From positions 1-62,130 of the forward strand of contig JAJEEP010000139.1 of assembly GCA_022820945.1 (NCBI GenBank): DNA of 62,130 bases, in the 5' to 3' direction. Origin of the DNA: Alphaproteobacteria bacterium. Its GTDB lineage: Bacteria > Pseudomonadota > Alphaproteobacteria > UBA828. Positions within the stretch are counted from its first letter, which is position 1; every line of letters begins with the position of its first letter. The notes under the pieces were generated by a model. It ran no database searches and had not been told where the DNA came from. It worked only from the letters and a program-made list of their open reading frames with translations. Shown piece after piece: positions 8,323 through 17,396 of the stretch. The position numbers and the translations under genes were made by a program.

Positions 8323-9277
8323 ACTCGTCGCGGGTGGCGCTCAGCACCCTGACTTCGTGGGGCTCGCCGTTTCGCATCACGGTGAGCGGCACGGCGACGC
8401 CTGCCTCGCCCACCGCCCAGACGCTGCGGAAGAGTTCGACGAGGCTGCCGACGGGCTGCCGGTTCACCGCGAGCACCTGATCGCCGACCTGCAGTTCCGC
8501 CTGCTCGGCCGGCCCCTCCGGCGCGAGGCCGGCAACGACGAGCGCCTCGTCGACCTCGGTGACGTAGGCGCCGAGCCAGGGCCGGGGCGGGCGCTGGGTG
8601 CGGCCCAGCGTCTGCATGTCGTCGAGAATCGGCTTCAACAGGTCGATGGGGACGATCATGTTGCCGTCGAGCGTGTCGTTCCCGCCGGCGCCGGCCTGGC
8701 GCACCAGCAGCGAGCCGATGCCGACGAGTTGGCCGTGGCGATCAATCAGCCCGCACCCGCCCCAGTTAGGATGCGGCGGCGCAGTGAAGACGGCCTCGTC
8801 CAGCACGTATTCCCAATAGCCGGCGAACTCGCGCTTGGCGGTGACACGGGCGTTCAGAGAGCGTCGCCTGCCACCTTCGCCGGCCACGATGACGAAATCA
8901 CCGACCTCAAGAGCGGCCGAGGAGCCGACCTCGAGCGCTTGCACGTTGAAGCGCCCGAGCGCCTGCACCAGACCGAACCCCGACTCGAAGTCGTAGCCCA
9001 GCGCGTGACCCGCCAGCACGCTGCCGTCGCTCGAGGTCAGCCAGACCGATTCCGCCTCGGCGATCAGGTAGCCGATGGTGAGCACGAGGCCGCTCGCGCC
9101 GATCAGGACCCCGTTGCCGGTCCTCTCGGTTCCCAGGATCCCGGCTGTGAACGCGTCCTCGGGAATGGTCGCGCGCAGGCCGACGACGGCACCGAGCGCA
9201 CGGTCGAGGTCGAAGGACACCTGCTCCGGCTTCGGCTGCGCCGAGAGCGGAATCTCCCAATCGAACTCTTCACTCAT
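8297..9277 (-). CDS. HtrA/DegP-like protein with PDZ domain, catalytic triad lost
   Basis: A 326-residue protein with a trypsin-like fold of the S1C type (about 30-215) and one PDZ domain (about 230-320, beginning RPWLGAYVTEVD with GDQVLAVNRQPV). Aligned by eye to HtrA proteases, the catalytic His position of the T-N-A-H strand reads T-I-G-Y, the Asp of the D-L-A loop reads G-F-G in DFESGFGLVQAL, and the nucleophile loop GNSGG reads PNWGGCGL. All three catalytic residues are therefore absent. No signal peptide is seen from the ATG at 9277, suggesting a cytosolic peptide-binding or chaperone-like scaffold. It overlaps nagK convergently. Confidence 0.75.
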   Translation of the reverse strand: MSEEFDWEIPLSAQPKPEQVSFDLDRALGAVVGLRATIPEDAFTAGILGTERTGNGVLIGASGLVLTIGYLIAEAESVWLTSSDGSVLAGHALGYDFESGFGLVQALGRFNVQALEVGSSAALEVGDFVIVAGEGGRRRSLNARVTAKREFAGYWEYVLDEAVFTAPPHPNWGGCGLIDRHGQLVGIGSLLVRQAGAGGNDTLDGNMIVPIDLLKPILDDMQTLGRTQRPPRPWLGAYVTEVDEALVVAGLAPEGPAEQAELQVGDQVLAVNRQPVGSLVELFRSVWAVGEAGVAVPLTVMRNGEPHEVRVLSATRDEFMKAPQLH

Positions 9278-9359
9278 GCCGTTGCCTCTGGCTTGTTTTG
9301 CAAAACTATCCCGCTCCCATCGCACACTGGCAAGGGCGAGCGTGGACCGCTTCGGACGG

Positions 9360-10046
9360 CTATGCGGTGCTGCGTGCGGCCAGCCTGTCGTTGAGCGCGG
9401 CCAGACCGGGCTCGCAGATACCGAGGGCCTGAAGGCAGGCGACCGTTTCGATGAGATAGTCGGCGCAGCGCCCGATCGGACTCTCGGCCGTGGCCAGCGC
9501 GTCCAGGACGCGCTCGTCCGAGAGCCGCCCTGCATAGCGTGAATGGGCGCGGTTCACGATGAAGGCCAGCGCCTCAACCGGGCCCGCCGCGCTCCGCACC
9601 CGAAGCCAGCGCGCGCGATAGACCGAGGTCAACATCTCCCGCTGCCAGATCAGGTCGAGCTCGCTCTCGATCCGATCCTGAGCGACACGCAGGAGCATGC
9701 CCCGGCAGGCACCGCCATGGTCGAGAGCGAGCACGAGGCCGGGCCGGTCGGGGCTGCCGCGGCCGAGCTCCGACCAGATGCAGAACCGCCGGTGATAGCC
9801 GTAGGCCGTGCCGACTCGTCTCTCGGCGACTTCGATGAGCGGGTTCCAGATCAGCGAGCCGTACGCGAATAGCCAGGCACCGCCCGAAAGATCGCGGCCT
9901 GCCAGCGCCGCACGGCGGGAAGCCGCGAGCTCTGCCGGGCTCAGCGTCTCGATTTGCGAATGTGCCTCGACGAAGCGCCGGATCGCGCCCGAGGCGAGCG
10001 CCTCGCGGCTCAGTGTCAGCGGGCGCTCCTCTTCATGCTCCGTCAT
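9360..10046 (-). CDS. ChaC-like gamma-glutamylcyclotransferase
   Basis: A 228-residue cytosolic enzyme of the gamma-glutamylcyclotransferase fold. The substrate loop AWLFAYGSLIWNP (about 57-69) is the ChaC signature, and GYHRRFCIWS and RGMLLRVA are further family blocks. DLIWQREM supplies the acidic region near the active site. ChaC proteins degrade glutathione to 5-oxoproline and Cys-Gly. It lies between the HtrA-like gene and the long exported protein, all on the minus strand but with clear gaps, so co-transcription is uncertain. Confidence 0.88.
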   Translation of the reverse strand: MTEHEEERPLTLSREALASGAIRRFVEAHSQIETLSPAELAASRRAALAGRDLSGGAWLFAYGSLIWNPLIEVAERRVGTAYGYHRRFCIWSELGRGSPDRPGLVLALDHGGACRGMLLRVAQDRIESELDLIWQREMLTSVYRARWLRVRSAAGPVEALAFIVNRAHSRYAGRLSDERVLDALATAESPIGRCADYLIETVACLQALGICEPGLAALNDRLAARSTA

Positions 10047-10088
10047 GCCAGGGTCACACCCCTCGGGTATCGCGACACAAACGTGCGC

Positions 10089-11633
10089 TCATTGGGGCGA
10101 GAGGCCACCCTGGAGGAGCATGTCGAAGGGGATGCCGTTGACGGTGACGGCTCCGTCGCGACGCAGGTCGATCTCGAAGGCGTATGCCGGCTCATCCGCG
10201 CCCTCGTCGAAGACCGGTTTGCCGAGACCCTGGAGGACGATTAGCAACGCGACTGCCTCTTCTTCGCCCTCCTCCACGGCCAGTTCCATCAGGCTGTCGA
10301 ACCCCCGAACGCGCGCATCCACGCGCCCGATCACGCCGAAAAGGCTCGCCGGCTCGATTTGGAACCGGCCTTCGGCGCGAAGCTCGCACGAAGGCGTGAC
10401 GACATGGATCTCCCGAATTTCGAGTGACGAATCTGCCGCATCCAGATGGTCGAGAATGACCTCCATCATCGACTCTTCGCCGACCCCCCCCATTTCTCCC
10501 CGTTTGGCGAGACTGGAGAGAGAGTCGGCAATTCTCCGTAATGGCAACCGGCTGAGGGCGATATCGACGGTCGCGGCGTGGGGCATGAGCGCGGGCGGAA
10601 TCTCGCCCGCGGCGTCCCCGCCGAGCGCCACGTCGGAGGCAGAAATCCGCGTGGAGAGGTCGGCGAAGTCCCTTCGACCGTCGGCACCGACGCGCCATTC
10701 CAACCGTCCGAGCGAGAGTTCGCCGCCGCCCAGGTCCGCGTCGTCACCGGCCGCCGTCAGTTCGTGCAGGGTGATCGTCATCTCCGATCGCCCCCAGCGG
10801 CCCTCCACGACGGGCATCAGAAGGTCGCCGAGCGCCGTCGGGTTGCTCGCTCCACCTGCGAACGAGCCGAAGTCTCCGCGCATCTGCAGGATCAGATCGC
10901 GGTCGAAATCCTCGAAGCTGCCGTCGACGTCGAGCCGACCCAGGCTGAACCCCTCGGCCTCAAGGTCAGAAAGACTGAGGGTGGAGCGGCCGTCCCACAG
11001 CCGGTCGCCGCCCTCGACCAGCTCGTCCACGACGGAAAGCGCTGCAAGCGATACCGTCTCCACCGCTTGAGAGCCCTTACCTTCCAGGAATCGGATGTTG
11101 GCGGCGCTGGCTTCCAGCCGGGTCACGATCTCCAGATCCGACCGCCAGGTGCCGGAGACCGTACCTTGGCCGATGGCGAGCCGGTCCTGCCCCTTTTCGA
11201 TCGCAGGCGGCAAGGCGGTCTCGAAGTCGTAGGCCGTCTGGCCCCGCGGCGTCACTGCGATGGCCAAGTCGCCAAGAGCCCACTGGACGAGGGGCACGGA
11301 GGTCTCGACGAGGCGCGCGCCGGGGAGATGGAGGGTTACGGTATTGCCCCGCTCCTTCGCCCATAACGGCGCATCGAGCGCGAGGCGCACACTGTCGGAA
11401 CCGAAGCCCAGGCGCTGCTCCAGCCAATCCGCGACGCCGAGGACGATCCGCCCGGCAGTGCTGCCGGGATCGACCGGCGCCATGGGAATCGCGCGCGCGG
11501 CAGGTGTGGGCCCGCCTTCCTCATCCGGATCGAGGGAGGCTGCGGCCGGCTGCACCGCTCCGGTCAGGGCCAGAGCACACGCAAGGAAGGCGCCTGCCAG
11601 GGTCCGTCTTGCGACTTTCTTGCTCTTGGCCAC
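10089..11633 (-). CDS. Exported DUF2125/AsmA-like protein of unknown function
   Basis: About 514 residues with an N-terminal signal peptide (RRTLAGAFLACALALTGAV). The rest is a long beta-rich protein with repeated patterns of the type LSLSDLEAEGFSLGRLDVDG, SRLEWRVGADG and LEIREIHVVTPS, resembling alphaproteobacterial DUF2125 or AsmA-like envelope proteins. This reading is by pattern only. The GTG at 11633 is preferred; a TTG overlapping the nitrilase stop (11642) is an alternative. It follows the nitrilase gene closely and may be co-transcribed. Confidence 0.55.
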   Translation of the reverse strand: MAKSKKVARRTLAGAFLACALALTGAVQPAAASLDPDEEGGPTPAARAIPMAPVDPGSTAGRIVLGVADWLEQRLGFGSDSVRLALDAPLWAKERGNTVTLHLPGARLVETSVPLVQWALGDLAIAVTPRGQTAYDFETALPPAIEKGQDRLAIGQGTVSGTWRSDLEIVTRLEASAANIRFLEGKGSQAVETVSLAALSVVDELVEGGDRLWDGRSTLSLSDLEAEGFSLGRLDVDGSFEDFDRDLILQMRGDFGSFAGGASNPTALGDLLMPVVEGRWGRSEMTITLHELTAAGDDADLGGGELSLGRLEWRVGADGRRDFADLSTRISASDVALGGDAAGEIPPALMPHAATVDIALSRLPLRRIADSLSSLAKRGEMGGVGEESMMEVILDHLDAADSSLEIREIHVVTPSCELRAEGRFQIEPASLFGVIGRVDARVRGFDSLMELAVEEGEEEAVALLIVLQGLGKPVFDEGADEPAYAFEIDLRRDGAVTVNGIPFDMLLQGGLSPQ

Positions 11634-11638
11634 GACGA

Positions 11639-12469
11639 TCAATCGATGCGCGGAATGTCTTCGGTCGGTGTCGTGATCGCGGCGTAGAGATCGGGCCGGC
11701 GGTCCCGGAACATGGGCCAGGCGCGCCGGGCCTCGAAGACGCGGGCGCGGTCCAGCGTCGCCGTGATGGTCTCGTCGCCCTCGTCGCCCGCCTCGGCGAG
11801 CACCTCGGAATCGGGCGCGACGATCATGCTGCGCCCGCCGAAGGTCCACTCTCCTTCGAGCCCGACCTTGTTGCAGGGCGCGAAGTAGACGCCGTTCTCG
11901 AAGGCGCGGGTCTGCATGGTCTCGCGCCAGCAGGCGACCGCGGGCGCGGCGAAGGGAACCACGATCAACTCCGCCCCGTTGACCGCGGCACAGCGCGCGG
12001 ATTCGGGAAAGAACGTGTCGTAACAGATGTTTATCCCGACCCGCCAGTCGCCGACCCTGAACACGGGGAAGTGCGAGCCGTAGCGGAAGTAGATCTTCTC
12101 CAGGCTGCGCACCGCTGCCGGGTGCGCCTTGCGATAGCGGCCGAGTATCTCGCCCTCGGGGTCGATCACGATTGCACTGTCGTAGCAGAGGCCTGCCGAC
12201 ACTGTCTCGAATATTGTGGCGACAATATGTATGCCGTGCTCGCCTGCCTTGGCGCGCATGGTCGAGATGGCGATGCCGTCTTCGCCTTCCGCCTCGTCGA
12301 TGTGCTTGTAGTCGCGGTACTGGAAGACGTAGGGGTGGTTGAAGAACTCCGGCACGACCACGAGATCGGGCTTTTGGGCCGCCACCGCCCGGTCGATGTA
12401 GCCGGCCGCGCGGGCCACGTTCTCCCCGTGATCGGGCGTGCTGTTCATCTGGATCAGGCAGAGTTTCAT
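11639..12469 (-). CDS. Carbon-nitrogen hydrolase (nitrilase superfamily)
   Basis: A 276-residue amidase-type hydrolase with the Glu-Lys-Cys triad: PEFF (about residue 42), YRKAHP (about 114) and NICYDTFFPE (about 149). The start MKLCLIQMNS is typical. The family hydrolyses amides or N-carbamoyl compounds; the nearby N-carbamoyl-amino-acid hydrolase-like gene at 13.6-14.9 kb suggests nitrogen-compound scavenging, but the substrate is not deducible. It is divergent from the MetE-like gene. Confidence 0.87.
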   Translation of the reverse strand: MKLCLIQMNSTPDHGENVARAAGYIDRAVAAQKPDLVVVPEFFNHPYVFQYRDYKHIDEAEGEDGIAISTMRAKAGEHGIHIVATIFETVSAGLCYDSAIVIDPEGEILGRYRKAHPAAVRSLEKIYFRYGSHFPVFRVGDWRVGINICYDTFFPESARCAAVNGAELIVVPFAAPAVACWRETMQTRAFENGVYFAPCNKVGLEGEWTFGGRSMIVAPDSEVLAEAGDEGDETITATLDRARVFEARRAWPMFRDRRPDLYAAITTPTEDIPRID

Positions 12470-12573
12470 CGCACCCTACTCCGTGCTATCCCGCCTCAAG
12501 GCGCGACCTCAGCGTAGCGGCAATCGCCGGTGGCGGCCACGGCTGCGCGTCGGCAACGAGCGGGACGGAACCC

Positions 12574-13611
12574 ATGAGCCAGAATGTGCTGACCACCGCC
12601 GTCGTCGGCAGCTACCCGCAGCCGGACTGGCTCGTCGACCGGGACAATTTGGTGAACCGGCTGCCGCCCCGGGTGCGCGCGAAGGAGATGTGGCGCATCC
12701 CGCCGGAGCACCTGGAGGAAGCCCAGGAGGCGGCGACACTCGTCGCGATCCGGGATCAGGAGCGTGCGGGAGTCGATGTCATCAGCGACGGCGAGATCAG
12801 GCGCGAGAGCTACTCCAATCGGGTCGCCACCGCGCTCGGCGGCATCGACACGGAGCGGACAGGCACGCACATGGACCGCACCGGCAACCCCGCGCCGGTC
12901 CCCCTCGTCTCGGGGCCGATCCGGCGCGAGCGGCCCATCGAGGTGGAGGATGTCCGGTTCCTGCGCGCCAACACGGATCGCACGATCAAGATCACGCTGC
13001 CCGGCCCCTTCACCATGACCCAGCAGGCGGAGAACGCCTACTACCCGGACGACGAAAGCCTCGCCATGGCTTATGCGGATGCGGTGAACGAAGAGATCAA
13101 GGACCTCTTCGCCGCCGGCGCCGACATCGTGCAGCTCGACGAGCCCTACGTGCAGGCCCGGCCCGAGGCCGCACGCGGCTACGCGGTGAAGGCGATCAAC
13201 CGGGCGCTGAAGGGCGTGGACGGCAAGACCGCCCTGCACCTCTGCTTCGGCTACGCGGCCGTGATCAAGACGGAGAAGCCCTCGGGTTATTCCTTCCTGC
13301 CGGAGCTGGAGGCGGCGGCGGTTGACCAAATCTCCATCGAGGCGGCCCAGCCGGGGCTCGACCCGGCGATCCTCGCCCACCTGCCGTCGAAGGAGATCCT
13401 CTACGGTGTCATCGACATGAAAGACCCCGCCATCGAGCGGCCGGAGACGGTGGCGGAACGGCTGCGTCAGGCGCTCGCGGTGGTACCGGCGGAACGCCTC
13501 GTCGCCGCGCCCGACTGCGGCATGAAGTACCTCACACGTAAGATCGCGTTCGGCAAGCTCAAGGCGATGGTGGAGGGCGCCGCCATCGTCCGCCGCGAAG
13601 TCGCGGGATAG
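12574..13611 (+). CDS. MetE-like cobalamin-independent methyltransferase (single C-terminal-type domain)
   Basis: A 345-residue TIM-barrel protein corresponding to the catalytic C-terminal half of MetE. The zinc ligands are visible as HLCFGY (His-x-Cys, about 223) and PDCGMKYL (Cys, about 311), with TTAVVGSYPQPDW at the start and VISDGEIRRESYSN. These short MetE relatives lack the N-terminal folate-handling half and often transfer methyl groups from other donors or act in catabolic clusters. So homocysteine methylation is possible but not assured. It stands alone, divergent from the nitrilase and convergent with the carbamoylase. Confidence 0.83.
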   Translation: MSQNVLTTAVVGSYPQPDWLVDRDNLVNRLPPRVRAKEMWRIPPEHLEEAQEAATLVAIRDQERAGVDVISDGEIRRESYSNRVATALGGIDTERTGTHMDRTGNPAPVPLVSGPIRRERPIEVEDVRFLRANTDRTIKITLPGPFTMTQQAENAYYPDDESLAMAYADAVNEEIKDLFAAGADIVQLDEPYVQARPEAARGYAVKAINRALKGVDGKTALHLCFGYAAVIKTEKPSGYSFLPELEAAAVDQISIEAAQPGLDPAILAHLPSKEILYGVIDMKDPAIERPETVAERLRQALAVVPAERLVAAPDCGMKYLTRKIAFGKLKAMVEGAAIVRREVAG

Positions 13612-13620
13612 CGGCTCGGA

Positions 13621-14880
13621 TCACGCACCCTCGCGTGCCTCGCCCTCATCGCGGGTGGCGAGCGCGACCATCGCGTTGAGCAGCACGTCGCAGCCGGCGG
13701 CGATGTCTGACTGGGTCGCGGCCTCGATCTCGTTGTGGCTGATCCCGTCCTCGCAGGGGATGAAGATCATGCCGGTAGGGGCGACGCGCGAGACGTAGAC
13801 CGCGTCATGGCCGGCACCGGAGGTGATCGGCTGGTTCGCATAGCCGAGGGCTTCCGCCGCATTCTGCACGGCACCGACACAATCGGCGGCGAACTTGATC
13901 GGCGGCGAGTGCCAGATCTCCTCGAAGGTGATCTCAAGCCCGCGATCTTGAGCGAGCGCCTCCGCCTGGCGCTGGGCCTCGGCGGTCATCGCCGCGAGCG
14001 TGTCGGGATCCGGGTGGCGCAGGTCCACCGAGAAGTAGACCGAGCCGGGGATCACGTTGCGGGAGTTGGGGCTCACCCGCATGACGCCGATGGTGGAGCG
14101 GCCGTCCGGCGCGTTGTCGAGCGCGAGCCGGTTGATGGCGGCGACGAGCATGGCGGCGCCCACCATCGCGTCCCTGCGGCGCTCCATCGGCGTGGTGCCG
14201 GCGTGGGATTCCATGCCGGTCACGGTCACGTCGAACCAGCTTATGCCCTGCACCCCCTGCACGATGCCGATGGTCTTCTCCTCGGCTTCGAGGATCGGCC
14301 CCTGCTCGATGTGGGCTTCGAAGAAGGCGCCGACCTCGCGTCCGCCGCACTCCATCTCGCCGGCGTAGCCGATGCGCTCAAGCTCCTCGCCGATGGTCTT
14401 GCCGTCGACATCCGCGCACGCGAGGCCCTCTTCCAGGGTGAAGACGCCGCCGAAGACGCCTGAGGCCACCATCGCGGGCGCGAAGCGCGAGCCTTCCTCG
14501 TTGGTCCAGGCCGAGACCTCGATGGGGGCGTCGGTCTCGTAGCCGAGGTCGTTGAGGGTGCGGATCACCTCCAGGCCCGCGAGAACGCCGTAGATGCCGT
14601 CGAACTTGCCCCCAGTGGGCTGGCTGTCGATGTGGCTGCCGGTCATCACCGGAGGCAATGAATCGTCCTTGCCGGCACGGCGGGCGAAGATGTTGCCCAT
14701 TCTGTCGATGCTGACGGTGCAGCCCGCCTCCTCGCACCACTGGACGAAGAGGTCGCGCGCCGCCTTGTCCACGTCGGTGAGCGCGAGACGGCAGACGCCG
14801 CCCTTCTCCGTCGCGCCGATCTTCGCCATCTCCATGAGGCTCGCCCACAGGCGATCGCCATCCACCTTGAAGTTCCGCAC
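13621..14880 (-). CDS. Zn-dependent N-carbamoyl-L-amino-acid hydrolase / allantoate amidohydrolase family
   Basis: A 419-residue M20-type hydrolase. Two-metal ligands are seen in TGSHIDSQPTGGKFDGIYG (His, Asp), TNEEGSRFAP (Glu), FEAHIEQGP (His) and CEDGISHNEIE (His). The dimerisation domain begins at DVTVTGMESHAGTTPM. The family removes the carbamoyl group from N-carbamoyl amino acids, beta-ureidopropionate or allantoate. No hydantoinase or uricase gene is nearby; the nitrilase two genes away may take part in the same nitrogen salvage. It is divergent from the Mug-type glycosylase (72 bases between starts). Confidence 0.88.
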   Translation of the reverse strand: MRNFKVDGDRLWASLMEMAKIGATEKGGVCRLALTDVDKAARDLFVQWCEEAGCTVSIDRMGNIFARRAGKDDSLPPVMTGSHIDSQPTGGKFDGIYGVLAGLEVIRTLNDLGYETDAPIEVSAWTNEEGSRFAPAMVASGVFGGVFTLEEGLACADVDGKTIGEELERIGYAGEMECGGREVGAFFEAHIEQGPILEAEEKTIGIVQGVQGISWFDVTVTGMESHAGTTPMERRRDAMVGAAMLVAAINRLALDNAPDGRSTIGVMRVSPNSRNVIPGSVYFSVDLRHPDPDTLAAMTAEAQRQAEALAQDRGLEITFEEIWHSPPIKFAADCVGAVQNAAEALGYANQPITSGAGHDAVYVSRVAPTGMIFIPCEDGISHNEIEAATQSDIAAGCDVLLNAMVALATRDEGEAREGA

Positions 14881-14952
14881 CCTATCGCTCCGTCGCTGTC
14901 GTCTGCCGCAGGCTGTCTATGATAGAGCGCGCTGGCGAGCGCAAGAGGAGGC

Positions 14953-15495
14953 ATGGCCAGGCCCATGGCTGCCCCGATCCTGCCGGACGTCCTGCCCGAT
15001 GTACTGGGCCCCGGTTTGCGCATCGTCTTCTGTGGCTCGGCGGCGGGCGCGGTGTCCGCGCGCCTTGGCACCTACTATGCCGGCCCCGGCAATCGCTTCT
15101 GGCCGACGCTCCACCGCGTGGGGCTGACGCCCCGCCTGCTCGAACCGGCCGAGTTCCGCACCGTGCTGCGCTACGGCATCGGGCTCACCGACCTTTGCAA
15201 GACGGAATCGGGCGCGGATGCCGATCTCTCCCGGCAGGCCGACGATGTCGCTTCGCTCACCAGCAAGATCGCCCGCCATCGGCCGGCCGTGCTCGCCTTC
15301 AACGGCAAGCGCGCGGCGCGCGTGGTTCTCGGCGCGGAGACCCTTGAGTATGGCGCGCAAGCGCGCCGCATCGGCGAGACCGCGATCCACGTGCTGCCGT
15401 CCACCTCCGGCGCCGCGCGGCGCTGGTGGGACGAGACGTTCTGGCGCAGAGTGGCGGAGACCGCGCGCGGAGCACGCGAGGTGGCAAGGAGATGA
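14953..15495 (+). CDS. mug: Mismatch-specific (G:T/U) DNA glycosylase, Mug-like
   Basis: A 180-residue uracil-DNA-glycosylase-fold protein. Family blocks are RIVFCGSAAGAVSA (about 24-37), YYAGPGNRFWPTL, GIGLTDLCK and VLPSTSGAARRW. In E. coli Mug the first block is GINPG, whose Asn activates water; here it reads GSAAG, a variant of a subfamily, so catalytic detail may differ. The ATG at 14953 follows a strong AGGAGG. Its stop overlaps the start of the ABC permease gene (ATGA), an unexpected pairing of DNA repair with transport. Confidence 0.83.
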   Translation: MARPMAAPILPDVLPDVLGPGLRIVFCGSAAGAVSARLGTYYAGPGNRFWPTLHRVGLTPRLLEPAEFRTVLRYGIGLTDLCKTESGADADLSRQADDVASLTSKIARHRPAVLAFNGKRAARVVLGAETLEYGAQARRIGETAIHVLPSTSGAARRWWDETFWRRVAETARGAREVARR

Positions 15496-16364
15496 GGCGA
15501 CGCGCGATCGACCGGGCCGGCTGGGGGCGCACTGCGCTCTGCACCGTGGTCGGCTTCGTCTACTTCCTGCCAGTTCTCTGGATCGTGCTCACCGCGTTCA
15601 AGAGCCCGCGCGACATCCTCTCCTCGACGCTGGTCTTCACGCCGACCCTCGACAACTTCGCCAACATCTTCGCGCGCGTGCACTACGAGGGTGGCGCGCC
15701 GATCGAGACGGGGTTCGAGCTTTACTTCTTCAACAGCATCGTGATCTCGGGCGCGAGCGTGGGGCTCGCGCTGATCCTCGGCACCGGTGCGGCCTACGGC
15801 TTCTCCCGCTGGCCGCTCAGGGGCAACGACACCTACCTGCTGGTGGTGCTGACCGCGCGGATGCTGCCGCCCATCGTCCTCATCATCCCGCTCTTCGTGA
15901 TCTTCCGCATGACCGGGCTGGCCGGCAGCTACCTCGGCATCATCCTGCTTTACACCGCGTTCAACCTGCCCTTCGCCATCTGGATGATTAAGAGCTTCTT
16001 CGACGACCTGCCGCGCGAGGTGGAGGACGCGGCGCGGACCGACGGCAGCTCGGAATTGCGGGTCTTCTTCCGCGTCTGCCTGCCGCAGGTGAAGGCGGGA
16101 ATCGCGGCGACCGCGACGCTCGGGCTGATCCTCACCTGGAACGAATTTCTGATGGCGCTGCTGCTCACGGGGCCCGAGACGCGGACCGTGCCGGTCGGCA
16201 TAGGGGGCAGCCTCGGCACCGGCATCGGCGTGGACTGGGGCAGGCTGGCTGCGATCGAGACGCTGTTCCTGATCCCGGTGGTGGTGGTGACGTTCGTCTT
16301 GCAGAACCAGCTGCTAAGGGGCGTGACCTTCGGAACCATCACGCACGGCCGCCGCGCGGGTTAG
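15492..16364 (+). CDS. Carbohydrate ABC transporter permease, MalG type (orphan)
   Basis: A 290-residue inner-membrane permease with six predicted helices, starting GFVYFLPVLWIVLTAFK. The cytoplasmic EAA loop reads EDAARTDGSSELRVFFRVCLP, as in MalG/UgpE subunits. The start is the ATG overlapping the glycosylase stop. No partner permease, ATPase or binding protein is adjacent, so this subunit must either work with components encoded elsewhere (the ATPase at 44.6 kb is a candidate type) or be left over from a lost operon. It ends four bases inside the convergent EamA gene. Confidence 0.87.
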   Translation: MRRRAIDRAGWGRTALCTVVGFVYFLPVLWIVLTAFKSPRDILSSTLVFTPTLDNFANIFARVHYEGGAPIETGFELYFFNSIVISGASVGLALILGTGAAYGFSRWPLRGNDTYLLVVLTARMLPPIVLIIPLFVIFRMTGLAGSYLGIILLYTAFNLPFAIWMIKSFFDDLPREVEDAARTDGSSELRVFFRVCLPQVKAGIAATATLGLILTWNEFLMALLLTGPETRTVPVGIGGSLGTGIGVDWGRLAAIETLFLIPVVVVTFVLQNQLLRGVTFGTITHGRRAG

Positions 16365-17248
16365 CTCTCTGTTGGCGAGTCCCGCCGTGCGGCGAACAAC
16401 CCAAAGAGCGCGTTGCCGGCCACCGAGGCCAGGATCACCACGGCGCCGACAAGGACCAGGGTGCCCGGCACCTCGCCGAAGCCGAGCCAGACCCAGACCG
16501 GCGCGAAGACTGCGTCGATCAGCACGACGAAGATCAGGATCGGCGCGGGCAGGTAGCGCGCGGCGTAGAAGTAAAGGGTGAGCGCCGACGCGAGCTGCAC
16601 CAGGCCGAGCGCGGCCATGTAGCCTACTTCCTGCGCCGTGGCGTCGAACGGCAGCGCCAGCGGCAGCGAGGCGAGGCCGGCGATCACCGCCGCCATCAGC
16701 ACCGCCGGCTCCATCCGCCCGGTGCGGAAGCGCCGCGCGATCAGGGTCTGGAGCGCGATGGCGGCGGCGATGGAGAGCGCCAGCAGGTTGCCGACGATGC
16801 CGCCACTGCCCACGTCGCTCCAGAACATGACGCCGACGCCGCAGAGGCTCCCCAGCAGCGCGAGCCAGGTCCTGAGCGCGACCGGCTCGCCCAGCACCGG
16901 CTTCGCCAGCAGGGCGACCATGACGGTGGACGTCGTCATGATCGCGATCACGTTGGCGACGAGCGTGTATTGCATCGACAGCACGTAGGCGATGATCCCC
17001 CAGGCGGTGGCGACGCCCACCGCGACCACCGGCCAGCCCGAGGCGCGCAGCACCGGCCACACCCGGCCCCGCTCGCTCACGAAGAGGATCAGGAGCACGC
17101 CGAGCCCGGCGAAGAAGCAGCGGACCGTTATGATCTCCCACGGATCGACCGACACCGAGCGGACGAAGAAGCCGCCGCTGCTGAAGCAGAGGCCGGAGAC
17201 GGTCGCGAGGCCGGCGCCGAAGAGCAGACGGCGGCGGGCAGGGGTCAT
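16361..17248 (-). CDS. EamA/DMT-family transporter
   Basis: A 295-residue membrane protein with about ten hydrophobic helices and the two-fold EamA repeat (first half ending near VALLAKPVLGEP, second half from LAALGSLCGVGVMF to LIDAVFAPVWVWLGFGEVP). The glutamate-proline ends of helix 4 in both halves are typical. DMT-family exporters move amino acids or other metabolites out of the cell; substrate unknown. It is divergent from the glycerate kinase gene, about 150 bases away. Confidence 0.87.
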   Translation of the reverse strand: MTPARRRLLFGAGLATVSGLCFSSGGFFVRSVSVDPWEIITVRCFFAGLGVLLILFVSERGRVWPVLRASGWPVVAVGVATAWGIIAYVLSMQYTLVANVIAIMTTSTVMVALLAKPVLGEPVALRTWLALLGSLCGVGVMFWSDVGSGGIVGNLLALSIAAAIALQTLIARRFRTGRMEPAVLMAAVIAGLASLPLALPFDATAQEVGYMAALGLVQLASALTLYFYAARYLPAPILIFVVLIDAVFAPVWVWLGFGEVPGTLVLVGAVVILASVAGNALFGLFAARRDSPTES

Positions 17249-17396
17249 GGGCGGGCTCCCGAATCACCCGAACCATGCCGTTGCCGGGCGACGTGCGCCG
17301 GCATGGTAGCGCGTCGCGCCGTGCGGCGCTTGCGGGCCGGCTGCTGCGCGCCGGGCTGACGGATGACGCCTGCGGGCGGCTCTGGCATGGTGCGGC

